DNA of 64,000 nucleotides from Actinoplanes xinjiangensis (GCF_003148685.1 NZ_QGGR01000038.1:1-64000), one strand, 5' to 3'. Positions 8,775-17,921 are shown, counted from the stretch's first letter. Program-made: numbers and translations. The notes: generated by a model from the letters alone, not told the origin.

Positions 8775-10289
8775 GTGGATCGTCGTGGCTTCCTCGCGCT
8801 GCCCCTCGCGACGCTGACCCCCGCACCGCCGAAAGCCGATCCGTTCACCCTCGGGGTCGCCTCCGGTGATCCGCTCCCGGAAGGTGTGGTCCTCTGGACC
8901 CGCCTCGCGCCGCGACCCTTCGAACCGGCCGGTGGCCTGCCGAAGGCGGACTTCCCGGTGCGATGGCAGGTCGCCGAGGACGAGGGGTTCGGCCGGATCG
9001 TCAAGGACGGCGCCACCACCGCGGCCGCCGCCTACGGGCACTCGGTCCACGTCGACGTGCGCGGTCTGGAGCCCGGCCGCGACTACTTCTACCGGTTCCG
9101 CACCGGCCGGCACATCAGCCCGGCCGGGCGTACCCGGACCGCGCCGGCGCGAACGGCGCGACCGGAGCGGATGCGGTTCGCGATCGCCTCCTGCCAGAAC
9201 TACACCGACGGCTGGTACACGGCCCTGCGGCATCTGGCCGGTGAGGACCTGGACGTGCTGTTCTTCCTCGGCGATTACCTCTACGAGGGAGCCGTCACCA
9301 GCGCCGGCGGTGCCCGCAACGACGCGTCCCTGCGGCTGCCCGACACGTTCGAGCTGGCCACCGACACCCTCGACCTGTACCGGATGCGGTACGCCCTCTA
9401 CCGCACCGACCCGGATCTCCAGGCCGCGCACGCCGCCGTCCCGTGGGCGCTGACCTGGGACGACCACGAGGTGCAGGACAACTACGCGGCCGGTGTGCCC
9501 CGGTTCGAGGTGCCGCCCGCGGACTTCCTGGTGCACCGGGCCAACGCGTACCGCGCCTACTGGGAGAACCAGCCGCTGCGCCGCCCGCGGCAGCCCGCCG
9601 GACCGGACATGCCACTGCACCGGCGGCTGCGGTTCGGCGATCTCGCCCACGCCTATCTGCTGGACACCCGCCAGTACCGCACCGACCAGGCGTGCGGCGA
9701 CGGCATCCGGGACGTCTGCGGGGAACGTGACGAGCCGGGCCGGACCCTGCTCGGTCCCGGCCAGCGGACCTGGCTGCTCAACGGCATGGCCACGTCGGGC
9801 GCGCGCTGGAACCTGCTGGCCCAGCAGGTGATGATGGCCGAGTGCCGCTACGGCGGGGAGGCCGGCCGCCTCGACATGGACAAGTGGGACGGCTATCCGG
9901 CCGACCGCGCGGCGATCCTCGGCACCGCCGCCCGCGTGCCCGGCACGGTGGTGCTGACCGGTGACATCCACTTCAACTACGCCGCCGACCTGCGTACCGA
10001 CTTCGCCCGCCCGGACACCCCACCGGTCGCCGTGGAACTGGTCGGCACCTCCCTCACCAGCGGCGGCGACGGCGCCGACGTGGTGCCGAAACTCCAGCTG
10101 CAACAGCGGTTCAGCCCGCACCTGCGGTTCACCAACGGGCAGCGTGGCTACGTGCGCTGCGAACTGACCCGGGACACCCTGCGCGCCGACTTCCGGGTGC
10201 TGTCGCACGTGACCCGTCCCGGCTCCCCGATCACCACGCGTGCCACGTTCGTCTCCGAGCGCGCCCGGCCCGGACTGGTCCCGGCATGA
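8775..10289 (+). CDS. phoD: PhoD-like alkaline phosphatase/phosphodiesterase
   Basis: This 504-residue protein belongs to the PhoD metallophosphoesterase family. Family motifs seen are FFLGDYLYEG (Asp167 region), TWDDHEVQDNY (Asp229) and LTGDIHFNY (Asp397, His399), preceded by an N-terminal fibronectin-like domain (FTLGVASGDPLPEGVVLWTR). The N-terminus DRRGFLALPLATL resembles a short twin-arginine signal, as in other PhoD enzymes, although the second Arg context is minimal. It releases phosphate from phosphoesters outside the cell. Start GTG at 8775. The stop overlaps the next gene by ATGA, so the F5/8C protein is coexpressed. Confidence 0.88.
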   Translation: MDRRGFLALPLATLTPAPPKADPFTLGVASGDPLPEGVVLWTRLAPRPFEPAGGLPKADFPVRWQVAEDEGFGRIVKDGATTAAAAYGHSVHVDVRGLEPGRDYFYRFRTGRHISPAGRTRTAPARTARPERMRFAIASCQNYTDGWYTALRHLAGEDLDVLFFLGDYLYEGAVTSAGGARNDASLRLPDTFELATDTLDLYRMRYALYRTDPDLQAAHAAVPWALTWDDHEVQDNYAAGVPRFEVPPADFLVHRANAYRAYWENQPLRRPRQPAGPDMPLHRRLRFGDLAHAYLLDTRQYRTDQACGDGIRDVCGERDEPGRTLLGPGQRTWLLNGMATSGARWNLLAQQVMMAECRYGGEAGRLDMDKWDGYPADRAAILGTAARVPGTVVLTGDIHFNYAADLRTDFARPDTPPVAVELVGTSLTSGGDGADVVPKLQLQQRFSPHLRFTNGQRGYVRCELTRDTLRADFRVLSHVTRPGSPITTRATFVSERARPGLVPA

Positions 10290-11041
10290 ACACGACGGCG
10301 GCGCTGCTGTGCGCGCTCCTCCCGGCGCTGCCCGCGCCGGACCCGGTCCACCTGACGGTGAACCCGCACTCCCTTCCGCTCACCACCGGCCCGTGCAATG
10401 CCCGCAATCTCTCCGTACGCCTGGCGAACATCTCCGGCCGGCCGGTGTACGCCGACGCCGAACTCACCGCGCCGAAGGCCCTGCACCTCCAGCGCACCCT
10501 GGTGTCGACGTGGCTGCCGGCCGGTTACACCCGCGCCGTGCCGGTCCGGGTCGGCGCCGCCACCGGTACCCCACCCGGCGCCTACGTCATCCGGGTCGAC
10601 AGCGGCAGCCGGCACGTCGACGTCCCGGTCACGGTGGCCGCCCCGCCGCCGGCCGCCGGCCTGACCACCCACGCCACCGGGGTGACCGCCGCGTCGTTCC
10701 GCGCCGCGAACCCGATCTGCGACGCGGCCGACGGCGACCCGGCCACGTTCTGGTCCGACGGCACGAACCGCTACTGGCCCGACTGGTACCAACTCGACTG
10801 GCACACCCCGGTCACCGCGTCCCGGGTGGACGTCACGACCCCCGCCGAGGGCGGCCTGCGCGACTGGGACGTCCAGGTCTGGGCCGGTGACTGGCAGACC
10901 GTCGCCTCCGTGCGCGGCAACTCCGCGACCACCCGGACCAGTGAGTTCCCGGCCCGCCCCACGACGGCGGTGCGCATCCTGACCCTCGCCGCGAACGGCG
11001 TGAACGACCTGTCCCGGATCGCCGAACTCACCGTCTCCTGA
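10286..11041 (+). CDS. Secreted F5/8 type C (discoidin-like) domain protein
   Basis: This 251-residue protein has a short N-terminal signal-like segment (TAALLCALLPALPAPDP), an Ig-like region resembling NPCBM-associated NEW3 domains (residues about 20-125), and a C-terminal jelly-roll F5/8C-like domain (CDAADGDPATFWSDG, WYQLDWHTPVTASRVDVTTP, RIAELTVS). Such domains bind glycans or phospholipid head groups. No catalytic domain is present. Translational coupling to phoD suggests that it acts with the phosphatase, for example as a surface-binding partner; that is an inference. Confidence 0.7.
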   Translation: MNTTAALLCALLPALPAPDPVHLTVNPHSLPLTTGPCNARNLSVRLANISGRPVYADAELTAPKALHLQRTLVSTWLPAGYTRAVPVRVGAATGTPPGAYVIRVDSGSRHVDVPVTVAAPPPAAGLTTHATGVTAASFRAANPICDAADGDPATFWSDGTNRYWPDWYQLDWHTPVTASRVDVTTPAEGGLRDWDVQVWAGDWQTVASVRGNSATTRTSEFPARPTTAVRILTLAANGVNDLSRIAELTVS

Positions 11042-12209
11042 CGGCGCGCCGCTCGCGCAGGTGCTCCCGTTCGGCGTCGTCGCGGGTGAGGGCGATGGCC
11101 AGGTCGTACTCGGCGGTCGCCTCCGCCGGCCGGCCGAGACGGTCCAGCAGATGCGCACGGGTCGCGCGGGCCGGCTGGAACCGTTCCCCCGCCTCACCGG
11201 CTCCGGCCAGCAGGTCGTCGAGCAGGGCGAGCCCCGCGGCCGGGCCTTCGGCCTCGGCGGTCACGGCGGCGAGCGCGACGCCACCACCCAGCGACGGCGC
11301 CAGAGCGTGCAGGATCAGATGCAGATCCAGCAGGGTACGGGCATCCGCCGCCCCCGAGCAGTGCAGCGCCTGAATGGCCGCCTCCACCTGGAACCGGCCC
11401 AGCCGCCCCAGCCCGTGCGCCACCCGCAGATGCTCGTGCGCCCGCGCGATGAGCCCCCGGTCCCATCGGGCCGGATCCTGCTCGCCGAGCGGCACGAACC
11501 GTCCGTCCACGCCGGTCCGGGCACCGGCCCGGGCCGCGGACAGCTGCACGAGCGCGGCCAGCCCGTGCACCTCCGGGTCGTCGGGGACCAGTGCGGCCAG
11601 CACCCCGGCCAGGTGGAGGGCCTCGGTCCGGTCGATCACGTACGCCCCGTAAACGGCTTCGAGCACCGCCGCCATCCGGGGCGGCAGGCCGTCGCGGTCC
11701 GGGATCCGGAACGGGATCCCGGTCGTCCTGATCCGCTTCTTGACCCGCACCAGACGCGTCGCCATGGTCGTCGCCGGCACCGAGAACGCCCGCCCGATCT
11801 GCTCGGCGGTGAACCCGAGCACGGTGTTGAGTATCAGCGGCGTGTGCATCGCCCGGTCGATCGCCGGATGCGCACAGACCAGCATCAGCTCCAGCCGCCG
11901 GTCCGGAACCGCGTCCACGTCCACGTCGTCGAGGTGGGCCGGGGCGTCCCGCTCGACGTCGAGCGCCACGGTCCGCCGGACCTCGGCCGCCCGCCACCGG
12001 TCCCGTAGCCGGTTGCGGGCCACGGTCAGCAGCCAGCCGCCCGGATTGCCCGGAACGCCGCGTTCCGGCCACGTCCGGACGGCCGCCTCGTAGGCGTCGG
12101 CCAGCGCGTCCTCGGCAGCCGGGATGTCTCCCGACCCGGAGGCCAGCAGGGCCAGCAGCCGCCCGTGCCAGTCACGGGCGGCCGCGGCGGCCGCGGTCAG
12201 CGCGTCCAT
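11028..12209 (-). CDS. ECF42-like RNA polymerase sigma factor with C-terminal DUF6596/TPR-like extension
   Basis: This 393-residue protein opens with an ECF sigma-2 region (DALADAYEAAVRTWPERGVPGNPGGWLLTVARNRLRDRWR), a sigma-4 helix-turn-helix (GFTAEQIGRAFSVPATTMATRLVRVKKRIR), and a long C-terminal helical extension of about 200 residues that resembles tetratricopeptide packing. This is the layout of ECF42 sigma factors, which are encoded next to a YCII/DGPF protein instead of an anti-sigma factor. That partner is present directly upstream. ATG at 12209 begins the conserved part; the open frame upstream of it is shadow. It overlaps the F5/8C gene by 14 bp at the convergent 3' ends. Confidence 0.88.
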   Translation of the reverse strand: MDALTAAAAAARDWHGRLLALLASGSGDIPAAEDALADAYEAAVRTWPERGVPGNPGGWLLTVARNRLRDRWRAAEVRRTVALDVERDAPAHLDDVDVDAVPDRRLELMLVCAHPAIDRAMHTPLILNTVLGFTAEQIGRAFSVPATTMATRLVRVKKRIRTTGIPFRIPDRDGLPPRMAAVLEAVYGAYVIDRTEALHLAGVLAALVPDDPEVHGLAALVQLSAARAGARTGVDGRFVPLGEQDPARWDRGLIARAHEHLRVAHGLGRLGRFQVEAAIQALHCSGAADARTLLDLHLILHALAPSLGGGVALAAVTAEAEGPAAGLALLDDLLAGAGEAGERFQPARATRAHLLDRLGRPAEATAEYDLAIALTRDDAEREHLRERRAVRRR

Positions 12210-12247
12210 CGGCCGGTGTCTCGCACCGTGCTCCCGCCCGGCCCGTC

Positions 12248-12619
12248 TCAGTGGGTCCAGGCGCCGTCGAGGAACGAGGTCGCCACCGGGCGGATCTCCA
12301 CGGAGCCCCACTCCACGACCGGGCACTTGTCCGCCCACCCGATCGCCGCGTCCAGGTCGGGCACGTCGATCAGGAACACCCCGGCCAGTGCCTCCTTCGT
12401 CTCGGCGAACGGTCCGTCCTGCACCCGCGGCGTACCGTCGCGCCGGCTGACGGTGGTCGTCGACCCCGTCGGGAACAGGATGTCCGCCGACAGCAGCACC
12501 CCGGCCCGGTGCAGAGCCTTCGCGTAGACGTCGAACGCCTGCCGGCCGGCGGCCAGTGTCTCGTCGCTGAGTTCGCCCTCAGCCGGCTCGAAGTGGTGCG
12601 TCATCAGCGCGTACCGCAT
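12248..12619 (-). CDS. YCII-related (DGPF domain) protein, ECF42 partner
   Basis: This 123-residue protein has the YCII/DGPF fold: MRYALMTHHFE at the start, VQDGPFAETKEALAGVFLIDVPDLDAAIGWADKCP in the middle and the EIRP strand near the end. YCII proteins are dimeric ferredoxin-like folds. In actinobacteria this subtype is the invariant neighbour, and probably the main regulon member, of ECF42 sigma factors. It sits 38 bp upstream of the sigma gene on the same strand and is probably cotranscribed with it. Its molecular activity is unknown. Confidence 0.88.
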   Translation of the reverse strand: MRYALMTHHFEPAEGELSDETLAAGRQAFDVYAKALHRAGVLLSADILFPTGSTTTVSRRDGTPRVQDGPFAETKEALAGVFLIDVPDLDAAIGWADKCPVVEWGSVEIRPVATSFLDGAWTH

Positions 12620-12733
12620 GGTCTGTCTCCCTGTTCGTCGGAAACCTTCACCATGATGACGAACCGGCGGCCGGCGAATCGTCACCCGCGGCGAACGGCC
12701 CGTCCGCGCGGGGTGCGGAGCAGGGTCACGCCC

Positions 12734-13540
12734 TCATTCCGGCGCCGATCCGGGCTCGGCCATCCGCGCGTGCATGGCCGCCTTGACCCGGTCGGGTGCG
12801 ACCTTGCTCGCGACCGCCTGCGCCCGCGTCGTCACCGAGCCGGCCAGCACCTTCTCCCGCCCGTCGAGCAGTGCCCGGACGGCCTGCTCGGCGACCTGCG
12901 CCGGGTCGTCCTTGCTGCTCGCGCCGACCCGGGTGTCGTCCATGTCGGCGCGGTGGAAGAAGTTCGTCTCGGTCGGGCCGGGCATCAGCGAGGTGACGGT
13001 CACGCCGGTGTCCTTGAGCTCGGCGCGCAGTGCCTCGGCGAACGACTGCACGAACGACTTCGACGCGTTGTAGACCGCCTGGTAGGTGCCGGGCATCATC
13101 GACGCGATCGACGAGGTGATCAGCACCCGGCCGCGGCCCCGGGCGACCATCCCGGGCAGGGCGCGTTTGGCCAGGTGCACGGTCGAGGTGACGTTCACGT
13201 CGATCACGTTCAGCTCGTCGGCCAGCGCGGTGCCGCCGACGAACTCGCCGCCGATGCCGCGGCCCGCGTTGAGGGCGAGCACGTCCACGTCCCGGCCGGT
13301 CGCCTCGATCGCGGCCCACGCCTGCTCGACGCCCTCGTACTGGGCGAGGTCGGCGCGGATCGCGGTGATCTGGTTGCGGCCGTCGCGGCGCAGATCGGCG
13401 GCGGCCTCCTCGATGCCCGCGTCCTCGGCGACGATCAGCAGGTCGAAGCCCTGCATGGCGAGTTGCCGGGCAAGCTCGTAGCCGATCCCGCTGGACCCTC
13501 CGGTGATCACGGCGAACCGGTTTTCGCTCATTGTCGTCAT
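12734..13540 (-). CDS. Short-chain dehydrogenase/reductase (SDR)
   Basis: This 268-residue classical SDR has the nucleotide motif TGGSSGIGYELA (13-24), the NAG motif (ALNAGRGIGG), catalytic Ser in VLITSSIASMMPGTYQ and the YNASK active-site Tyr/Lys, followed by SLMPGPTETNF. It reduces or oxidises an unknown carbonyl or alcohol with NAD(P). The start is ATG at 13540 or the in-frame ATG at 13531. The long open frame further upstream is antisense to the DUF1295 gene. The C-terminal 50 residues (EKVLAGSVTTRAQAVASKVAPDRVKAAMHARM, split here only by function) form a helical tail common in this SDR subgroup. Confidence 0.9.
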   Translation of the reverse strand: MTTMSENRFAVITGGSSGIGYELARQLAMQGFDLLIVAEDAGIEEAAADLRRDGRNQITAIRADLAQYEGVEQAWAAIEATGRDVDVLALNAGRGIGGEFVGGTALADELNVIDVNVTSTVHLAKRALPGMVARGRGRVLITSSIASMMPGTYQAVYNASKSFVQSFAEALRAELKDTGVTVTSLMPGPTETNFFHRADMDDTRVGASSKDDPAQVAEQAVRALLDGREKVLAGSVTTRAQAVASKVAPDRVKAAMHARMAEPGSAPE

Positions 13541-13569
13541 ACCGGCACGTGTGCCCCGGAAAGCGGGAC

Positions 13570-14484
13570 TCAACCACCCGATCGGAAACCGGCGGGCCGG
13601 GGCAGTAGCGCCGGGACACGCCGCATGTGCTCGGCGTAGGCGGGCCGGCGGATCAGCGACCGGCGGTCCATCATCGGCACGCTCACGAACGTGAACAGCA
13701 GCACCATGGTGACCGGCCCGATGATCGTCCACCACCAGTCCGGTGCCGCGGCCAGCCCGAACAGCCACATCCCCCACCAGAAGGCGATCTCGCCGAGGTA
13801 GTTGGGGTGCCGCGAGTACCGCCACAGGCCACGGTCGATGATCGCGCCCCGGTTGGCCGGATCGCCGGCGAAGCGGTGCAGCTGCCGGTCGGCGGTGGCC
13901 TCCAGCAGGATCGCGCCGAGGGTCACGGCCACGGCGGCGACGTCGAGCAGGTTCCACGAGCGGCCGGTCACGGTGGTGGCGGGCCAGACGGCGAGCAGGC
14001 CGGCGAAGACCACGAGTGTGGGCATCAGCTGGATGCCGGCCAGGTTGATCAGCCACCACGGGACACCGGGCCGGCGCTGCTCCCGCAACTGCACGTACCG
14101 CCAGTCCTCGTGGCGCAGGCCGCGCCAGGAGAGCGCCCAGTTGGCGGTCAGCCGGGCCGACCAGGCCAGCACCAGCAGCAGCACGGCGACCTGCCGGCCG
14201 GTGAGCGGTGGTGCCAGGGTGACCCAGACGACCACGATCGCGGCGGGGGCGACGCTCCAGTACGGGTCGTAGAGGCTCGCGTTGGCGACCAGCATGCTCG
14301 CCGCGAACACCACGACGGTGGCGGCCAGGTCGGCGTAGAAGGTGACCAGCAGCGGGTGCGGCCCGGTCACCAGGGCGGCGACCGCCCACGCGGCGAGGCC
14401 GGCCGCCACGTAGGCGAGTGTCACGACGGCGAACCCGGCCGGCCGTGAAGAGCCGGCCAGGTTCCCGCCGATCCGGTAGGTCAT
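13570..14484 (-). CDS. DUF1295 / steroid 5-alpha-reductase-like membrane protein
   Basis: This 304-residue protein has about seven hydrophobic segments and the C-terminal DUF1295 signature GLWRYSRHPNYLGEIAFWWGMW followed by DRRSLIRRPAYAEHMRRVPALLP. The family shares its fold with steroid 5-alpha reductases and isoprenylcysteine methyltransferases and binds NADPH or a methyl donor. The substrate is unknown, perhaps a lipid or polyprenyl. It is 29 bp upstream of the SDR gene on the same strand, so the two may act in sequence on a lipid ketone or enone. Confidence 0.85.
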   Translation of the reverse strand: MTYRIGGNLAGSSRPAGFAVVTLAYVAAGLAAWAVAALVTGPHPLLVTFYADLAATVVVFAASMLVANASLYDPYWSVAPAAIVVVWVTLAPPLTGRQVAVLLLVLAWSARLTANWALSWRGLRHEDWRYVQLREQRRPGVPWWLINLAGIQLMPTLVVFAGLLAVWPATTVTGRSWNLLDVAAVAVTLGAILLEATADRQLHRFAGDPANRGAIIDRGLWRYSRHPNYLGEIAFWWGMWLFGLAAAPDWWWTIIGPVTMVLLFTFVSVPMMDRRSLIRRPAYAEHMRRVPALLPRPAGFRSGG

Positions 14485-14508
14485 AGACGGATGCTAATGG
14501 CCTACGGC

Positions 14509-15645
14509 TCAGTTGGGCAGGGTCACCGTCTGGGGTGCCGGACGGCGGGTGGTGGTCCCGTCGCCGAGCTGACCGTTGGCGTTGTTGCCCCAGCACCACA
14601 GGGCGCCGCCGGTACGCAGGCCGCAGCCGTGGTAGCCGATCGCGAAGTCACCGGTCCAGTCGGTGGCCGTACCCACGCGGGTGGGGGCGTACCGGTTGGT
14701 GGTGGTCCCGTCGGCGAGCTGCGCCTCCATGTTGTTGCCCCAGCACCACAGGCTGCCGTCGGTACGCGACCCGCACGCCGAGTTGTCGTTGCCGGTGACC
14801 CGGTTCCAGGTGCTGGCGTCGCCGACCCGGGCCGGCGTGGTCTGGTAGTTGCCGGCCATGCCCAGCTGCCCGTAGCCGTTCTCGCCCCAGCACCACAGCG
14901 TCCCGTCGGTACGGGTGGCGCAGCTGAACGCGTACCCCGAAGTGACGGTCTTCCAGGTGGTCAGGGTGCCGACCTGCTCCGGGGTGGCCCGGTAGTTGAG
15001 GATGCCGAGCCCGAGCTGTCCCCTGGTGCTGTCACCCCAGCACCACAGCGTCCCGTCGGTACGGGTCGCGCAGGTGTGCGCGAACCCGGCCGCCACCGTC
15101 GCCCAGTTGCTCGCCGTGCCGACCCGCACCGGGGAGTTCTCGGTGTAGGACGCCGGCCCGGTGCCGAGCTGCCCCGACCGGTTGAAGCCCCAGCACCACA
15201 GCGTGCCGTCGGTGCGCACGCCGCAGGTGTGGCTGTCGCCGGCGCTGACCGTGGCCCACGTGGTGGCCGTCCCGGCCTGTACCGGGGCGGAGCGGGTGGT
15301 GGTGGAGCCGTCGCCGAGCTGCCCCCGGAAGTTGTTGCCCCAGCACCACAGCGTGCCGCCGGAGCGGACCGCGCAGTTGTGCAGGAAACCGGCGTCGATC
15401 GAGGCCCAGTCGGTGGCGGTGCCGACGCGGCCCGGGGTGGTCCGGTGGTTGGTGGTGCCGTCGCCGAGGGCGCCGGTGTAGTTCCCGCCCCAGCACCACA
15501 GCGTGCCGTCGGCGGGGATGGTGCAGGTGTGGGCGTAGCCGGTGGCCACTGCCGGGGTGGTGGCTGCCTGGGCGGCCGAGGCTGGGCCGACGACCACACC
15601 CAGGGCCAGGGCCGCGAGGGCGGCGAAGATACGGAATCTAGCCAT
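14509..15645 (-). CDS. Secreted RCC1-repeat beta-propeller protein
   Basis: This 378-residue protein has a signal peptide (FAALAALALGVVVGPASAAQA) and then seven RCC1-like repeats, each close to RTDGTLWCWGxNxxGQLGxG. It should fold into a single seven-bladed propeller with one cysteine per blade core (the LWCWG motif). Secreted RCC1 proteins are common in actinomycetes, and their ligands are mostly unknown. A CebR/LacI-type palindrome lies 34 bp upstream of the start, which points to carbohydrate-dependent expression and perhaps to binding of plant polymers. Confidence 0.85.
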   Translation of the reverse strand: MARFRIFAALAALALGVVVGPASAAQAATTPAVATGYAHTCTIPADGTLWCWGGNYTGALGDGTTNHRTTPGRVGTATDWASIDAGFLHNCAVRSGGTLWCWGNNFRGQLGDGSTTTRSAPVQAGTATTWATVSAGDSHTCGVRTDGTLWCWGFNRSGQLGTGPASYTENSPVRVGTASNWATVAAGFAHTCATRTDGTLWCWGDSTRGQLGLGILNYRATPEQVGTLTTWKTVTSGYAFSCATRTDGTLWCWGENGYGQLGMAGNYQTTPARVGDASTWNRVTGNDNSACGSRTDGSLWCWGNNMEAQLADGTTTNRYAPTRVGTATDWTGDFAIGYHGCGLRTGGALWCWGNNANGQLGDGTTTRRPAPQTVTLPN

Positions 15646-15678
15646 GTACCAACTCCGGGGGATGGGAACGGGAAGGAG

Positions 15679-15692
15679 TGGGAGCGCTCCCA
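15679..15692. promoter_or_regulatory. CebR/LacI-type operator
   Basis: The perfect 14-bp palindrome TGGGAGCGCTCCCA is the published consensus of the CebR cellobiose/cello-oligosaccharide repressor box of streptomycetes. It is centred about 40 bp upstream of the RCC1 gene start. CebR itself is not in the window. Another LacI-family repressor with the same specificity could bind. Confidence 0.75.
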
Positions 15693-15729
15693 GAAGTTAA
15701 CCATCGATCCGGAGCAATGGACAAGCGGT

Positions 15730-15755
15730 GGTTGCGGGGCCGTGGCCCCGCAACC
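15730..15755 (-). terminator. Intrinsic hairpin terminator of galM-like gene
   Basis: Perfect 12-bp inverted repeat (15730-15741 and 15744-15755) with a 2-base loop starts two bases past the epimerase stop codon. No long T-run follows, as is usual in high-GC actinomycetes. Confidence 0.7.
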
Positions 15756-15756
15756 C

Positions 15757-16821
15757 CTAGGCGAGCAGCGAGAAGATGTGGGCCGTGGTCGACCGGTAGG
15801 TCTCGCCCGGCCGCAGCACCGTCGACGGGAACGCCGGCTGGTTCGGGCTGTCCGGGAAATGCTGAGTCTCCAGCGCGAACGCGTCACCCTGCCGGTAGGT
15901 GAGCCCGCCCCCGCCGCGCAGCTTGCCGTCGAGGAAGTTGCCCGAATAGAACTGCAGGCCCGGCTCGGTCGTCTCGATGGTCATCTCCCGCCCGCTCGAC
16001 GGGTCGCGTACCACCGCCGCCGTCCGCAGGCCCTCGCCGTCGTTCAGCACGTAGTTGTGGTCGTACCCACGGCCGATCCCGAGCTGCGGGTGCCCACCCC
16101 GGACCCGCTCGCCGATCGGGTGGAACTCCCGGAAGTCGAACGGCGTACCCGCCACCGGCGCGATCTCACCTGTCGGGATGAGCGTCGCGTCGACCGGCGT
16201 GTAGTGCCCGGCGTCGATGCGCAGCAGGTGGTGCTCGGCGGTGCCGCTGCCCTCGCCGGCCAGGTTCCAGTAGGCGTGGTTGGTCAGCGCGACCACCGTC
16301 GCCCGGTCGGTGACCGCCTCGTAGTCCAGGCGCAGCGCATTGCGCTCGTCGAGGGTGAACGTGACGCCGACCTGCACCGTCCCCGGGAAGCCCTGCTCCC
16401 CGTCGACCGAGGTGTGGGTCATCCGCACCCCGCCGTCCACCTCGGTGGCCGACCAGACCCGCTGGTCGAAGCCGTGCGACCCGCCGTGCAGGGTGGTCTT
16501 GCCCTCGTTCTGCACCAGCTTGTGGCTCTCCCCGTCGAGGGTGAAGCGGCCACCGGCGATCCGGTTCGCGTACCGCCCGACCGTCGCGCCGAAGAACGGG
16601 TTGCCGGCCAGATAGGCCGGATCGGTGTACCCGGACAGGTCGGCGAACCCGAGCGTCACGTTGGCGAGGTCGCCGGCGCGGTCCGGCACCAGCACGGACT
16701 GGATGGTCGCACCCCAGGTGAGGATCGACACGGACACGCCGCCCGGATTGGTCAGCGTCCACTTCTCGATGCCCGTGCCGTCGGCCAGCTCGCCGAATGT
16801 CACCCTGTCGATACTCGTCAT
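15757..16821 (-). CDS. galM: Aldose 1-epimerase
   Basis: This 354-residue protein has the galactose mutarotase motifs: NPFFGATVGRYANRIAGGRF, TTLHGGSHGFDQRVW, the catalytic-His segment NHAYWNLAGEGSG, and GLQFYSGNFLDG near the catalytic Glu. It interconverts alpha and beta anomers of aldohexoses in the cytoplasm, feeding sugar kinases. ATG at 16821 gives the usual N-terminus and length; earlier in-frame starts are unsupported. It stands alone between the secreted RCC1 gene and a divergent amidohydrolase gene. Confidence 0.92.
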   Translation of the reverse strand: MTSIDRVTFGELADGTGIEKWTLTNPGGVSVSILTWGATIQSVLVPDRAGDLANVTLGFADLSGYTDPAYLAGNPFFGATVGRYANRIAGGRFTLDGESHKLVQNEGKTTLHGGSHGFDQRVWSATEVDGGVRMTHTSVDGEQGFPGTVQVGVTFTLDERNALRLDYEAVTDRATVVALTNHAYWNLAGEGSGTAEHHLLRIDAGHYTPVDATLIPTGEIAPVAGTPFDFREFHPIGERVRGGHPQLGIGRGYDHNYVLNDGEGLRTAAVVRDPSSGREMTIETTEPGLQFYSGNFLDGKLRGGGGLTYRQGDAFALETQHFPDSPNQPAFPSTVLRPGETYRSTTAHIFSLLA

Positions 16822-16885
16822 GGGCGGCATCGTGCCAGATAAGCGGTGACTGTTAACGTTCACCTCGGCCGGTAGGCTCGTCGGC

Positions 16886-17752
16886 ATGCGGGTCGACTGC
16901 CATCAGCACATCTGGCCTCCGGCCCTGGTCACCGCGTTGCGCGAGCGCGACGTCATGCCGTACCTGCGGGACTGGACCCTGTATCTGCCGGGGGAGAACC
17001 CGTACCAGGTCGACCCGGCCGCCCACGATGTGGAACGCCGGCGCGCCGCCGAACACGCCGACCGGGTCCTCGTCTCGCTGTCCAGCCCCCTCGGCATCGA
17101 ACACGCCGCCGACGGCGCCGACCTCATCGACATCTGGCACGCGAGCGCGCTGGCACTGCCCGACCCGTTCCGGGTGTGGGCCGCCGCGCCGGTCGCCGCA
17201 CCCGACGGGCCCGCGTTGGCCCGGGTGCTGCGCGAGGACCGCATCGCCGGCCTGCAACTGCCCGCCACGGCACTCGACAGCCCCGACGCCATCGGCCACG
17301 TCGCGCCGCTGCTGGAGGTCCTCGAACGGTCCGGCAAGCCCCTGCTCGTGCACCCCGGGCCCGCTCCGGCCGAGCCCGGCGGGCTGCCCGACTGGTGGCC
17401 GGCGCTGGTGCCGTACGTGGCGCAGATGCACCGCTCCTGGATGTCCTGGCACGTCGCCGGCCGTCGACGCCACCCCGGCCTGCGGATCGCCTTCGTCGCC
17501 CTGGCCGGCCTCGCCCCCCTGCATCACGAACGCCTCGCCGCCCGCGGCGGTCCCGCCTTCGACCGCGACCCGAACGTCTTCTACGAGACCTCGTCCTACC
17601 GCACCGACGCCATCGCCGCGCTGGCCCGCGTCGTCGGCCCGGCCGCCGTCGTGCACGGCTCCGACCGGCCCTACGCCGAGCCCCTCGACCCGGTCGCCTT
17701 CCACGAGGCCTACTTCACCGCGAATCCCGCCCGGTTACTGCGACAACCCTGA
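16886..17752 (+). CDS. Amidohydrolase-2 family metal-dependent hydrolase
   Basis: This 288-residue protein starts with the TIM-barrel metal motif VDCHQHIW (His6, His8), has the strand LLVHPGPAP in the middle and ends with VVHGSDRPYAEPLDP, whose Asp is the catalytic metal ligand. This matches amidohydrolase-2 enzymes, which include decarboxylases and lactonases such as the ACMSD and PDC hydrolase group. The substrate is unknown. The start ATG is 64 bp from the divergent epimerase start, so a shared promoter region is likely. Confidence 0.8.
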   Translation: MRVDCHQHIWPPALVTALRERDVMPYLRDWTLYLPGENPYQVDPAAHDVERRRAAEHADRVLVSLSSPLGIEHAADGADLIDIWHASALALPDPFRVWAAAPVAAPDGPALARVLREDRIAGLQLPATALDSPDAIGHVAPLLEVLERSGKPLLVHPGPAPAEPGGLPDWWPALVPYVAQMHRSWMSWHVAGRRRHPGLRIAFVALAGLAPLHHERLAARGGPAFDRDPNVFYETSSYRTDAIAALARVVGPAAVVHGSDRPYAEPLDPVAFHEAYFTANPARLLRQP

Positions 17753-17921
17753 TCCGGTACGAACCACCCCTCCCCGGCCGCAACCCACGCCGCCCCGGGC
17801 CTACCGGCGCGACGGGGCTGCCCGCTCCCGGCCGGCAGCGCGCCCGCCGGGCGTGGGCGACGGTCACCGCTGTCGGCGGTTACGCTGGCCGTGAGTTGTC
17901 TCGATGGATTCGGGGGTCGCG

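Noticed and set aside
14491..16842. Long plus-strand frame opposite the RCC1 and epimerase genes
   Set aside because: Repetitive translation follows the RCC1 repeat period and has no ribosome site.
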